The notes under the pieces: model-generated | Seen by the model: only the letters and a program-made list of their open reading frames with translations | What the model was told of the DNA's origin: nothing | The model's database searches: none | Shown here: positions 8,504 through 17,543 of the stretch, piece after piece | Layout of the letters: the number at the start of each line of letters is the position of its first letter | How positions within the stretch are numbered: position 1 is the stretch's first letter | Position numbers and translations under genes: made by a program | NCBI GenBank assembly: GCA_964631375.1 | Contig: CAZVYQ010000001.1 | Coordinates: 62,001 to 126,000 of the forward strand | Source: JAAYYM01 sp964631375 | Lineage (GTDB): Bacteria > Bacillota > Clostridia > Lachnospirales > Lachnospiraceae | Direction of reading: 5' to 3' | Length of the DNA stretch: 64,000 bases

Positions 8504-10960
8504 CTAATTTACATCAATAAATTCAAATTCAAAGTCGTCATCCAGATCAAGCTTTGGCTCAGTTCGTGGCATGGTTCCCTGCATAGGCTTCTGTCCCTGT
8601 GGCTGTGCAGGAGAAGATACTCCACGCTGAACAGGCTGTTCCCGATACTGGGCTTGCGAAGGCTGCAAAATAGATGGATCATAGTATTGCTGCTGTTGAG
8701 GCATCTGCGGCTCATAATACTGCTGTTGTGCCTGCACCGGCTGTTCATAATACTGTTGTTGCATTTGCTGCCCATAGTACGGTTGTTGTGGCTGTGAAGG
8801 CTGTTCATAATACTGTTGAGACATCTGTTGTCCATAATATTGCTGTTGTGCCTGCATGGGCTGTTCGTAATACTGCTGCTGTGGCTGCCTTGGTTGTTCA
8901 TAATGCTGCTGTGGCTGCCTTGGCTGTTCATAATGCTGTTGTGGTACCTGATGCTGTACAGGCTGTTCGTAATGCTGTTGCATGGGCTGTTCATATGTCT
9001 GCTGCTTGAGAGGTTCCGGTATTTTCTTGGCGATTGGCTGTTCATATTTTGGTGTCACCGGTTTCGGGGGTATCATCTGCTCCTCTGGTTCAGGCTCTGC
9101 AATTCTAACCTCTTCTGCCTTTGCTCTTCCCTCTCCCGGAGCATATACAGGTCTTACTGGTGCAGGTGTTGGAGGTTCAGTTACGATCATCTTAGGTGTA
9201 CTAACCGGTCTTCTGGTTCCTGTCATCGGTCTGCGTTCATCCTCGTCAGCTCCCTCCATAACATTTTGCATTTCTGACCAGTCAAGCTGCTTTGCTTCTA
9301 CAGGTTCTGGCATCTTCTTTTTCTTACGACCGAACAGAGAACGTCTTTCCTCGTATTCATCTTCATCATCCTCATCATCGTCGTCCTCATCATCTTCTTC
9401 GTCCTCATCATCATCACCAAAGTCATCATCCTCATACCATTTGGCGAAACGACCTTTTTTCTTTTCCTTTTTATTCTTTCCTCTTCTTCCTCGTCTGCTA
9501 TCCTCTTCCTCGTCTTCTTCGTCATCATCATCAACAGATTTCGGATCAGGAAGTGACAGATCCTCAAACACCATATCCTGGGTTTCATATCCTACTTTTG
9601 ATACAGGAGAAATATCACCTGTTTCCTCCAGATCTTCTCCGGCCTCATATCTCCTTGCACGCATTTCATCTGCACTGAGGTGCTCATATTCGCTAGGCTG
9701 ACGATTGATATTTCCCTTCCCTTTTGTCCTTTGACTAAAGTGGTCATTCTCTTCCTCGTCATCATCTTCTTCATCTTCATCAATATATTCATAACTCTGA
9801 TATTCTCTAAGTTTAATAAAGAAATTAATCAGCAGTATGGCAAGAACCACCAATATGACTGCCAGTACACAGATGATGATCAGTCTGGTATGTGACTGTT
9901 TTTTATAGGAATCCTTATCTGAATCAAATACATCCAGAACAGATGGCTCGGCATCCTCAGCACTCTCAAATTCCAAATAACGCTGATAGGTTCCCTCCTT
10001 CATATCATACATGTACCATCCCTTATTCCCATCGCTACTCATTGCATATAGCAAGAAAAAGTCACTGGTAGATACTCCATTGGCTGTCACCTCGGAAGAA
10101 CCTTCCTCCTCTGCATCGGCTCCTGTAGAAGAACCATTAATTGCATACGCTGTCAATGTCTTACCATTCCACTGTAAGGTTGCCTTGATAAAACCATCCG
10201 GAACCACAACTGACTCATCTGGTATCATAATCACGATAAATCTGCTTTCAATCCCATTGATACTGACAAAATCAGTGAAAGTATCTGTAGCCTGATCATA
10301 AATACAAAATTCTCCGTTTGCTCCTCCTGCATCTGTTACATACAGCAAAGTCATATCTCCCATGTCGAACTGAGCCGATTCCAGCATCTGTTCCTGGTAA
10401 GTAAAATCGGCTTTATGGAACCCTACAGGAAGAATCTCATTAGGAAATGTTGTTGAAATCATCTTTTCCGTTCCATTGATTGCAATCAATCCTTCTGCAA
10501 TATTACTGGTAGGTGCAACACCCTCTGCCGCTCCTCCCTCAGCATTCACCCCGTCTCCGACTGCTATGGTCACTTTGTCTGTAGGCACATCAGCCCCATC
10601 ACCATCCAGTACAGCTGATACGCTTACCTCGGTTGTACCTGAAGCAGTACCCTTGAATTTTAGTGTGGCCTCTGTATCTGCAAGTGTGATCAGACCGCCT
10701 CCACCACCGCCGGTCTCCTTGTCACAGGAATCAAATGTCAACACTGAAGCATCATATTTAACTGATATTTCAGGCTTTTCCGCAGCACCATCCGGATTCT
10801 CAGCCTTAATGGTTACGGAAACTTCTCCTCCTACTTCTACAGATTCTGCACTTGCCGATATCGACACACTGCCTGCCGCCATGACCTCATTTGTGCCAAA
10901 CATAAGCGTCAGTACAATCACGGATATGAGTCCTGTGAATCCTTTGATTGTTTTTTTCAT
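8504..10960 (-). CDS. Cohesin-like surface domain, single-pass membrane protein with acidic and Gln/Tyr-rich cytosolic tail
   Basis: The 818-aa product starts with a signal peptide (residues 1-28, cleavage near VMA-A). A cohesin/immunoglobulin-like beta domain follows (about 30-135), with an odd run of six glycines near residue 85, then a second extracellular region (about 150-345). One transmembrane helix lies at about 357-381. The remaining 430 or so residues are cytosolic. They contain Asp/Glu tracts (about 385-400, 470-485 and 505-545), basic patches, a Pro-rich linker and a repeat region at about 640-775 based on QQYYEQP-like units. The protein ends in a short acidic/aromatic motif (DDDFEFEFIDV). 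AGGAGG 8 bases before ATG 10960 fixes the start. It is the second gene after the SH3 glucosaminidase, 32 bases downstream. No dockerin partner is visible; function unknown. Confidence 0.8.
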   Translation of the reverse strand: MKKTIKGFTGLISVIVLTLMFGTNEVMAAGSVSISASAESVEVGGEVSVTIKAENPDGAAEKPEISVKYDASVLTFDSCDKETGGGGGGLITLADTEATLKFKGTASGTTEVSVSAVLDGDGADVPTDKVTIAVGDGVNAEGGAAEGVAPTSNIAEGLIAINGTEKMISTTFPNEILPVGFHKADFTYQEQMLESAQFDMGDMTLLYVTDAGGANGEFCIYDQATDTFTDFVSINGIESRFIVIMIPDESVVVPDGFIKATLQWNGKTLTAYAINGSSTGADAEEEGSSEVTANGVSTSDFFLLYAMSSDGNKGWYMYDMKEGTYQRYLEFESAEDAEPSVLDVFDSDKDSYKKQSHTRLIIICVLAVILVVLAILLINFFIKLREYQSYEYIDEDEEDDDEEENDHFSQRTKGKGNINRQPSEYEHLSADEMRARRYEAGEDLEETGDISPVSKVGYETQDMVFEDLSLPDPKSVDDDDEEDEEEDSRRGRRGKNKKEKKKGRFAKWYEDDDFGDDDEDEEDDEDDDDEDDEDEYEERRSLFGRKKKKMPEPVEAKQLDWSEMQNVMEGADEDERRPMTGTRRPVSTPKMIVTEPPTPAPVRPVYAPGEGRAKAEEVRIAEPEPEEQMIPPKPVTPKYEQPIAKKIPEPLKQQTYEQPMQQHYEQPVQHQVPQQHYEQPRQPQQHYEQPRQPQQQYYEQPMQAQQQYYGQQMSQQYYEQPSQPQQPYYGQQMQQQYYEQPVQAQQQYYEPQMPQQQQYYDPSILQPSQAQYREQPVQRGVSSPAQPQGQKPMQGTMPRTEPKLDLDDDFEFEFIDVN
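8660..8990 (-). repeat. In-frame coding repeat (Gln/Tyr-rich YEQP units)
   Basis: A degenerate tandem repeat of about 30-45 bases encodes units such as QQQYYEQPMQ and QQHYEQPRQP inside the cohesin-like gene. Unit length and sequence vary, so it is a low-complexity protein repeat rather than a DNA element. It is a likely site of length variation between strains. Confidence 0.8.
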
Positions 10961-10992
10961 TACTGATTCCTCCTAGATTAAGGTATTTCTAT

Positions 10993-13900
10993 TTATTGAT
11001 TTCGTGTAATATTCATCACGTAATTTCTTGTATTTCCGTTTTGAGCCTTACACACAACTGTGATTTGTGTAGTTCCTACAGGAATATCATAGGTTCCTGT
11101 TCCTGCAATACTGGAACTGCCATTCACCGGAGTGGCACCGATCGTAATCTGTCCAATGCCGTTATCAACCGGAAATGAGTACTGATCCGTTGCCGCATTG
11201 AAATTCGGTATGGTTCCATATCCATCTATATAGAGATTTGACAGATAGCAGTTCGGATTCGCTGAAGATTCCGGCTTCGCACAAGCTGTCTCAGGCATGT
11301 TCTTATAATAAGGTATTTTAAATACCAAGGAAGTATTCAGGTCTGAATATGCTTTTTTCATCCTGGCAGCCTCAGATGAAGCAGCCTGTATATTTGCCAT
11401 ATATTGATGAGAATACAATCCATTGTCTCTATTGACCACATTAAATTTCTGGAAATACAGTGTATTTTGATTACGTTTCACATAACGTTCGCTGACATAC
11501 TTGGCACTACCCATAATAGATTTATATCTGGAATTCCATGGTCTGTAATAATTCTCCTCTGATCCGCCTGCATAAATCAAACCATTGACTATAGCAGTAT
11601 TTCCGTTTGCTGCATAGGCCCCTATGTTAAAGAAATTGAACAGATTCTCAAATCCTCCTACTGTGCCAGTAACACTTCCACTGTTTCCTGCAATTCCCTG
11701 CTCCTGCAGACTACGTGCTGCTAAATGATAAGGAGATACACCCATGGTAGTTCCTGCTTCTACAAATGTACTCGCATAGGATCTTGTTGCTCCATCTGTA
11801 TCAGTGAAATTAGAGCTCATAAAGGAGGATGCCAGAATATTGGATACACCTGCTTCATTCTGATAATTCTCATAAGAGAGTGTCTCAAACTGGAAGATAC
11901 CATTTTCATCCAGGAAATTACGTGGATCCAGATAGAAAAGTGTAATTTCCGGAGATGCAGCCACCCAACTTGCTCCATCAAATCCGTACCAGTTATCCGA
12001 TGCCCAGTCGTATGCCTGTGGATTTGTTGATTTCCAGGATGATATACTGGATCTGGAGATCAGATTCTTACCAACTGCTGTTTCTGCCGCAGCAACATCA
12101 TTCCATTCCAAATCTGTCTTAACGGGCTGGAATGTCCAATTTGGATATTTTGTATGTAGGTTTCTGAGAGGATTTTTATAAGCCTCTGGGAACTCTGCTA
12201 TCTGTTTCTCAAATTCTTCACTTGTAACTGCCGAAGTGCTTGCTGCAGTCTGTATGATGTTCACAAAGTCAGAACGAATGAATCCTGTTTTGGTAGAACC
12301 ACCGTATTCAAATGAAATCTGATACCATTTATATCCATCAGATCCTGTTGATTCTCCTGTCACCGTTACTGAATGATCTGTATTCAGCTGTGCCACAACA
12401 GTTCCATTTACAGCACTTTCTCTGACTCTGACAGCCGTACCTCTGATGGTTCCTTTTGTTGCTTGGTCTGTATTTGCTGTATTCTGGCTGTTTTCAGCAG
12501 CTGGCGGATTCACCTTAACAGGCTCTTCTACTGTCAGAAAATCAGACCTTATATATCCTGATTGTGCCATATTATTATAAATAAACGCAATACCATACCA
12601 CTTGGTGCCGTCTGAAGCAGTCTTTTCATCAATCACTGTAACAGTATGACCGGTACTTAATTTTGAAACAATCTCTCCGGTCAATGGTTCCTTTCTGACA
12701 TTGATATTGATGCCCTTGACTGCTCCAGAACGGTGGGAGGTATTCGTAGTTGTTGAGTTTTGATTAGATGTAGATTCCGGTGTTACAACCTTTTTCTCCT
12801 CTACTGTTAAGAAGTCTGAACGAATAAATCCATTTAGGGACTGTCCATTCAGTGTAAATGATATTCCATACCACTTATTTCCATCCGATGCATTTACTTC
12901 ACTGGTGACTGTTGTAATCTGTCCCTCATTCAACATTGTGACAATTTCACCTGTCACAGCTTCTTTCCTGACATTGATCTTTGTCCCCTTTACGGTTCCT
13001 ACCTTTGTAACTGTGGTTGTACCGCCTGATGATGACTGTGAGGTGGATCGTTCTATGTAATCGCTGCATACATATCCTGTAACAGCTTCATTATTATTGA
13101 TGAAGGCAACCTTGTACCAGGTCTTCCCGTCTGCTGTTGCTGTGTCAATCACTGATACCTGTTGTCCTGTACTAAGTCCACAGCATACATTAGAAGTCAG
13201 CGAAGCATTGGTTCTGACACGGACACCTGTTCCCTTAACAACTCCAGTTGAAGTTCCATTTGTGACCACTCCGGTCGATGCAGAAGATCCACCTGATGTC
13301 GCTGTGATTGTCAGCAAATCCTCTCTTACATAGCCAGAAACACCTGACCCATTATTCATACATGCGATCTCAAACCATGTACTTCCACTGTCATCCTTTG
13401 TATCATCCTTGATCGTAACAACTACACCCTGATTCAGAGTGGTCACAATTCCACCCTTTGTAGTAGCACTGGAACGCACTCTGACATTGGTTCCCTTGAT
13501 CACACCAGCTGTTGCAGTTCCTGCTGCAACGGAAGATGTTGCATTTCCGGTTGATGATTGTGTTGACGAAGCAATAGAAGCCGCAGATACACCACTTAAT
13601 AAATCTGCTCTGATATATCCATTATAGAAAATACCACCCTTTTCTGCACTGATCTGATACCATGTATTTCCATCCGTCCCTTTACTGGATGCAAGTATTG
13701 TAACAGCCTGCCCGGTACTTAATGTACAACTGACATCAGAAGCTCTTGTAGCCTCTGTTCTGACAATTACATTGGTTCCTCTGACTGTTGCGGTTCCCTT
13801 TCCGTTGGCAGCACTATTGGTTGTACCTGTCGATGTGGTTGAGGGTGCTCCTGCAAGCTCTGATCCCTTTTTAACCAGATCAGACCGAATGAAGCCCTCA

Positions 13901-14184
13901 GCCCCTGATACCTTCACTTTATACCACTTATTTCCGTCAGTTCCTTTGATCTCATCTGTGATGACCAGCGGTTCATCCTTCTTAACGCAACAAACTACTG
14001 CACCATTTGTAGAGGCAGCCTCTCTTACTCGTCCACTTGCACAGACGACAGTACCGTTTGCTGATGTATAGGCATAGCTGTCTGTATTAAAAAACACAAA
14101 AGAAGCCGCAATAAACACGATTGCCGCTCCTGCTGCAAGGATAGACTTTCCCCTTCCGATTTTCCCCTTAGTACTCTGAATCAT
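10993..14184 (-). CDS. Seven-SH3-domain N-acetylglucosaminidase, exported
   Basis: The 1063-aa secreted protein has an N-terminal signal or anchor helix (about residues 13-33). Seven bacterial SH3 repeats follow, spaced roughly 75-90 residues between about 40 and 645; each starts with a variant of 'VKGTxVRVR' and ends near 'GYIRSDFL'. A glucosaminidase domain (about 660-960) has the probable catalytic Glu828 in 'AARSLQEQGIAG'. A C-terminal cadherin-like beta-sandwich (about 975-1063) closes the protein. It should hydrolyse the peptidoglycan glycan strand outside the cell, with the SH3 repeats binding peptide stems. It has its own promoter with an adjacent inverted repeat and lies 32 bases before the cohesin-like gene, suggesting a joint envelope role. 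The domain boundaries are estimates. Confidence 0.88.
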   Translation of the reverse strand: MIQSTKGKIGRGKSILAAGAAIVFIAASFVFFNTDSYAYTSANGTVVCASGRVREAASTNGAVVCCVKKDEPLVITDEIKGTDGNKWYKVKVSGAEGFIRSDLVKKGSELAGAPSTTSTGTTNSAANGKGTATVRGTNVIVRTEATRASDVSCTLSTGQAVTILASSKGTDGNTWYQISAEKGGIFYNGYIRADLLSGVSAASIASSTQSSTGNATSSVAAGTATAGVIKGTNVRVRSSATTKGGIVTTLNQGVVVTIKDDTKDDSGSTWFEIACMNNGSGVSGYVREDLLTITATSGGSSASTGVVTNGTSTGVVKGTGVRVRTNASLTSNVCCGLSTGQQVSVIDTATADGKTWYKVAFINNNEAVTGYVCSDYIERSTSQSSSGGTTTVTKVGTVKGTKINVRKEAVTGEIVTMLNEGQITTVTSEVNASDGNKWYGISFTLNGQSLNGFIRSDFLTVEEKKVVTPESTSNQNSTTTNTSHRSGAVKGININVRKEPLTGEIVSKLSTGHTVTVIDEKTASDGTKWYGIAFIYNNMAQSGYIRSDFLTVEEPVKVNPPAAENSQNTANTDQATKGTIRGTAVRVRESAVNGTVVAQLNTDHSVTVTGESTGSDGYKWYQISFEYGGSTKTGFIRSDFVNIIQTAASTSAVTSEEFEKQIAEFPEAYKNPLRNLHTKYPNWTFQPVKTDLEWNDVAAAETAVGKNLISRSSISSWKSTNPQAYDWASDNWYGFDGASWVAASPEITLFYLDPRNFLDENGIFQFETLSYENYQNEAGVSNILASSFMSSNFTDTDGATRSYASTFVEAGTTMGVSPYHLAARSLQEQGIAGNSGSVTGTVGGFENLFNFFNIGAYAANGNTAIVNGLIYAGGSEENYYRPWNSRYKSIMGSAKYVSERYVKRNQNTLYFQKFNVVNRDNGLYSHQYMANIQAASSEAARMKKAYSDLNTSLVFKIPYYKNMPETACAKPESSANPNCYLSNLYIDGYGTIPNFNAATDQYSFPVDNGIGQITIGATPVNGSSSIAGTGTYDIPVGTTQITVVCKAQNGNTRNYVMNITRNQ

Positions 14185-14308
14185 AGTACGATTCTCCTCA
14201 TCGAGTATTGACCATGTCAGTCATCAGTACTTTTCCACTTCATTTAGGTGTCTACTTCCCCAAATAGCACATCTAAACAAGAGTTCCCTACATTCTCATC
14301 TCCACTCT

Positions 14309-14337
14309 ATCATACAACCTCCCAATGCTTATGTCAA
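14309..14337 (-). promoter_or_regulatory. Promoter of the SH3-glucosaminidase gene
   Basis: TTGACA (14332-14337), 17 bases, TATGAT (14309-14314) on the minus strand. The leader to the ATG at 14184 is about 120 bases. Confidence 0.8.
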
Positions 14338-14339
14338 CC

Positions 14340-14375
14340 AAATGTTGTAATATTTTTTTAACATTTACAACATTT
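14340..14375. promoter_or_regulatory. 11-bp inverted repeat abutting the -35 box (possible operator or ecfT stem-loop)
   Basis: AAATGTTGTAA (14340-14350) and its exact complement TTACAACATTT (14365-14375) flank a 14-base AT-rich centre. The proximal arm ends 2 bases from the TTGACA of the glucosaminidase promoter. There is no T-run on the minus strand after the second arm, so it is a poor terminator for ecfT and fits better as a binding site. Confidence 0.5.
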
Positions 14376-14410
14376 TGTATTAGAGTTATCTATTGACTTT
14401 ATCGGTCACT

Positions 14411-15178
14411 TCACAAAGCAACAGCAACTGCTACTACGAAAAGTATACACATGATTACAACTGCATCTATGCTGCTAAAACGATATTGTTTATATCCACT
14501 GTGTCGATCTCTCAGACTGAATCCTCTCAGTTCTGTTGAAATGGCTGCACCATCTATCTTTTTGACAGATTCGATCAGCAACGGTACACATAAGGGCATC
14601 AGAAGTCTGATCTTTTTAATCATATTTTTTGTATCAAATTCTACACCTCTTGCTGTCTGTGCCTCCATGATACCTACCATTTCTGTTGAAAATACAGGAA
14701 TGAAACGAATCGTGGTCATTAATGCAAATACATACCGATAAGGAATGCCTGTTTTTTCCACCAACACATTAGATAAGTCATTCATTTGTGTAACAGACAG
14801 CATGAGTCCGATTGGCATCGTAGCAGCCAGCAATCGCATAACAAACAGCAAAGAAAAATTTAATCCTATGTCTGTAATGATAATACCTGCCGGAAGTCTC
14901 ATCAGCACCATTCCATCTCGAACAAACAGAATCTGCAAAAGAAAGAGAACAAGAGAGAATTTGATCAGAGCACACAGCATCTTAACTGATCGTTTCAAAA
15001 CGTCTGTACCTGCTATTCTTGCCATGATCAAATTACCGGCAAGTATTCCCATGACAAAAATGTGTTTGTCACACAAAAAGCAGGATATGCAGAGCAAGAA
15101 TGACATAACCAATTTAGTAAACGGATTCAGTTTGTGCAGCATACTGTTGCCTGGTATATAATCTAAAAAGCCTTCCAT
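14411..15178 (-). CDS. ecfT: ECF transporter transmembrane component EcfT
   Basis: The 255-aa integral membrane protein has about five to six helices. Near the end of the coupling region it carries the two Arg-Gly coupling motifs of EcfT proteins, 'AQTARGVEF' and 'ELRGFSLRDR', which dock onto the two ATPases. It is the last gene of the S-A-A-T operon, 3 bases after the second ATPase gene, and would transmit ATP hydrolysis to the substrate-binding S subunit. Because the S gene lies in the same operon, this is a dedicated (group I) system rather than the shared module usually found next to ribosomal protein genes. Confidence 0.92.
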   Translation of the reverse strand: MEGFLDYIPGNSMLHKLNPFTKLVMSFLLCISCFLCDKHIFVMGILAGNLIMARIAGTDVLKRSVKMLCALIKFSLVLFLLQILFVRDGMVLMRLPAGIIITDIGLNFSLLFVMRLLAATMPIGLMLSVTQMNDLSNVLVEKTGIPYRYVFALMTTIRFIPVFSTEMVGIMEAQTARGVEFDTKNMIKKIRLLMPLCVPLLIESVKKIDGAAISTELRGFSLRDRHSGYKQYRFSSIDAVVIMCILFVVAVAVAL

Positions 15179-15181
15179 GAT

Positions 15182-15988
15182 CTATGCCCTCCTTTGTCTT
15201 AATTCGTGGATTCTCTCTACCATATCATCCACATAGGATACTCCGACAAAATTCTTTCCAAGCTTCATTGCAAGCATTGGGATCTGCGCAGGGAGTACAC
15301 TTGCACTTTTTAGTTGTTTCATATCAGTCATAATGGTTCTACAGCAACCATCTCCTATCAAGCTTCCATGATTCAATACAAGTACATGGTCTGCATAGTC
15401 GTGTACCAGTTCCATATCATGAGATATCATTATAATCGTAACGCCTTCCCTATTGAGTTCTGACATCATGTCCATAATCTGTATACATTCTCTGTAATCA
15501 AGCCCAGTTGTTGGCTCATCCAAAATCAAGAGTTCCGGCTCGCAGACAAGTACAGAGGCCAATGCCACCTTCTGTCGTTCGCCGCGGCTCAGATGAAACG
15601 GATCCTGATCTGCTAAAAATCCAAAACGATCCAGAATTCTGTCACATCTTTTTATTCGTTCATTCTGATCCTTAACAACATAAGACAAACCGAACATAAT
15701 CTCATCACGTATTGTATTCTGGCAGATCTGCCTATCCGGATTTTGAAACAGATATCCCACAGTTTTGGCCAATGTAGAGGACTTTGTAGTACGGGTATTT
15801 TGTCCCTTGACCAGTACATCTCCTGCTTTGGGCTTCAACAAACCATTGCACAGCTTACTGAGTGTAGATTTTCCTGCACCATTTTCTCCAATCAGAGCCG
15901 AAAATTGACCTTGGGGAATATGAAATGATACATCCTTCAACAGTGTATCCTCTTGATATGCAAAACTTACATGTCTGAATTCAAGCAT
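15182..15988 (-). CDS. ECF transporter ATPase (second EcfA)
   Basis: The 268-aa ABC ATPase shows Walker A 'GENGAGKST', Q-loop 'LFQNPDRQI', signature 'LSRGERQK' and Walker B 'LLILDEPTTGLD', with the H-loop in 'MISHDMELV'. The Q-loop spacing and 'NPDRQ' are typical of EcfA subunits. Its start overlaps the stop of the first ATPase by 8 bases, so the pair should be made in equal amounts and form the EcfA-EcfA' heterodimer on the cytosolic face. Confidence 0.92.
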   Translation of the reverse strand: MLEFRHVSFAYQEDTLLKDVSFHIPQGQFSALIGENGAGKSTLSKLCNGLLKPKAGDVLVKGQNTRTTKSSTLAKTVGYLFQNPDRQICQNTIRDEIMFGLSYVVKDQNERIKRCDRILDRFGFLADQDPFHLSRGERQKVALASVLVCEPELLILDEPTTGLDYRECIQIMDMMSELNREGVTIIMISHDMELVHDYADHVLVLNHGSLIGDGCCRTIMTDMKQLKSASVLPAQIPMLAMKLGKNFVGVSYVDDMVERIHELRQRRA

Positions 15989-16838
15989 TCATCAATACCT
16001 CCTCCACCATTTCCACCGCCTCATCGAGATTAATCGGAACTCTTTCAACTGCATAGCCTCTGTGTACCAGCACATCCGCAAGTGTAACAATCCTTGGAAC
16101 ATTGATTCCCAGAGTCTCCAGTTCCTGTTTATGCTTTAGGATCTCTCTGGTTTCATCATCATATACCACTCTGCCCTGCTCAAAAACCATCAGACGATTT
16201 ACAAACTCACATAACAACATAATCTTCTGTTCTACCACTACAATGGTCATTCCGTACTCTTGATTTAATATCCTAAGCATTTCGAAAATCTGCCTTGAAC
16301 TTACAGGATCCAATTCTCCTGTTGGTTCATCCAGCACCAGCAGCAGCGGTCGCAATGCTATGATTGCTGCAATTGCAACCTTTTGTTTTTGTCCGCCACT
16401 CAATGTATGGAGGGAACGAAACCTCAATGGTTCGATTCCGACAATCTGTAATGCCTCTTGTAATCGTTTCTCAATTTCCTCTCTCGGAATCCGAAAGTTT
16501 TCCAGTCCGAACAGGATCTCGTCCTCTACCACAGATGCAACCATCTGGGCATCCACATCCTGAAACACACTGCCGACGATCTTTGCTAACTGTACCGGCT
16601 CTACCTCTACAGTATCCATTCCGTTCACACGAACAACTCCATAAAAATCTCCTTTATAATGGTGTGGTATCATTCCATTCAATGCACATGTAAACGAAGT
16701 CTTTCCTGCTCCGCTATTTCCGATAACTCCTATAAATTCTCCTCTTTTGATGTTTAGGTTAAGATCACGCAGGGCAAATTCTTTGCCCTGCTGATATCGA
16801 AAATTCAGATGTTCTATTTCAACCATCCTGTCATCCAT
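15981..16838 (-). CDS. ECF transporter ATPase (first EcfA)
   Basis: The 285-aa ABC ATPase has Walker A 'GNSGAGKTS', Q-loop 'VFQDVDAQMV', signature 'LSGGQKQK' and Walker B 'LLVLDEPTGELD'. It has the C-terminal extension usual for EcfA. ATG 16838 follows GGGAGG at 9 bases. It lies 16 bases after the S component and overlaps the second ATPase. Both ATPases here have intact catalytic motifs, so neither site looks degenerate. Confidence 0.92.
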   Translation of the reverse strand: MDDRMVEIEHLNFRYQQGKEFALRDLNLNIKRGEFIGVIGNSGAGKTSFTCALNGMIPHHYKGDFYGVVRVNGMDTVEVEPVQLAKIVGSVFQDVDAQMVASVVEDEILFGLENFRIPREEIEKRLQEALQIVGIEPLRFRSLHTLSGGQKQKVAIAAIIALRPLLLVLDEPTGELDPVSSRQIFEMLRILNQEYGMTIVVVEQKIMLLCEFVNRLMVFEQGRVVYDDETREILKHKQELETLGINVPRIVTLADVLVHRGYAVERVPINLDEAVEMVEEVLMNA

Positions 16839-16854
16839 CTCTCCATACCTCCCA

Positions 16855-17418
16855 TCACTTCTTTAATGCAAGCTTCAACGGTATATATAACACCTGTACT
16901 ATAATTGCATTGATCAGAGCGGTTCCGAAAATAATAGCCATAAATGCGGCGAGTGGTGTCGGAGTAATATCTGCTCCCGTATAATACATCACATACATGA
17001 TTCCAATAAAGGCAAACCCACTGACCAAAGTACTGAGAAATGTACATACAATCGGACTGAGTGATATCTTTTTAATCTGCATCGGGATCTTCATCAGGAG
17101 AACCATTGCAATTGCCCCTAATAATTCACTGCCAAAGTTAATATACGGCTGTCCAGGGAAAAATTGACACACCGCTCCTGCCAAAATTCCAATAACGGCT
17201 GCTTCTCTCACTCTTGGCTTGATCAACAACATAATCAGGCAATACATTGCAATGATGAAATTTGGTTTCATTCCAAAATTGATCACTGAGCCTACAAAAA
17301 ACTTCAGAACAACACCTGCAGCCAGTAAAATACCGATCAACAGGATATCCTGTATACCCAACCCCTTTTTCTCCTCTGTTGCTACCTCTCTCTTGTTCAT
17401 TGTTGTTACGTTTTCCAT
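16855..17418 (-). CDS. ECF transporter substrate-binding (S) component, TrpP-like
   Basis: The 187-aa protein has about six transmembrane helices after a charged N-terminus of about 22 residues. The segment 'FGMKPNFIIAMYCLIMLL' followed by 'PRVREAAVIGILAG' and 'FPGQ' resembles, from memory, the tryptophan transporter TrpP group of ECF-clan S proteins. It is the first gene of the S-A-A-T operon and stands behind a T-box leader, so an amino acid is the expected substrate. Family resemblance suggests tryptophan, but the T-box points less clearly (see findings), so the substrate is left open. ATG 17418 has AAAGGATGG about 8 bases upstream. Confidence 0.82.
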   Translation of the reverse strand: MENVTTMNKREVATEEKKGLGIQDILLIGILLAAGVVLKFFVGSVINFGMKPNFIIAMYCLIMLLIKPRVREAAVIGILAGAVCQFFPGQPYINFGSELLGAIAMVLLMKIPMQIKKISLSPIVCTFLSTLVSGFAFIGIMYVMYYTGADITPTPLAAFMAIIFGTALINAIIVQVLYIPLKLALKK

Positions 17419-17457
17419 GATGAATCCATCCTTTCTTTGAGCATTTTGCTCTGTGGT

Positions 17458-17477
17458 TTCAGGCCGGATGGCCTGAA
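17458..17477. repeat. Perfect 8-bp stem hairpin in the leader of the ECF operon
   Basis: TTCAGGCC, a GGAT loop and GGCCTGAA form a strong hairpin about 40 bases upstream of the S-gene start and downstream of the T-box terminator. It has no T-run on the minus strand, so it could be an mRNA-processing or stability element. Confidence 0.5.
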
Positions 17478-17543
17478 GTGTTAATTGATCAGGCTGCCAT
17501 CATGTTGGTTTGTGAAGAACTGCGTGCCGTTATATGTACAAAT

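Noticed and set aside
8491..8505. AGTACTTAAAGTACT palindrome at the end of the cohesin-like gene
   Set aside because: The stem is short and AT-rich with no T-run on the minus strand. Too weak to call a terminator.
8660..8990. Regular repeats that could suggest a CRISPR array or minisatellite
   Set aside because: The units vary in length and sequence, stay in frame and encode a Gln/Tyr repeat inside an intact gene. There are no unique spacers.
8982..9701. Long plus-strand open frames, rich in Ser, opposite the cohesin-like gene
   Set aside because: They are the antisense of Asp/Glu codon runs (GAT/GAG read as serine codons on the other strand). They have no ribosome site, and the minus-strand gene is clearly real.
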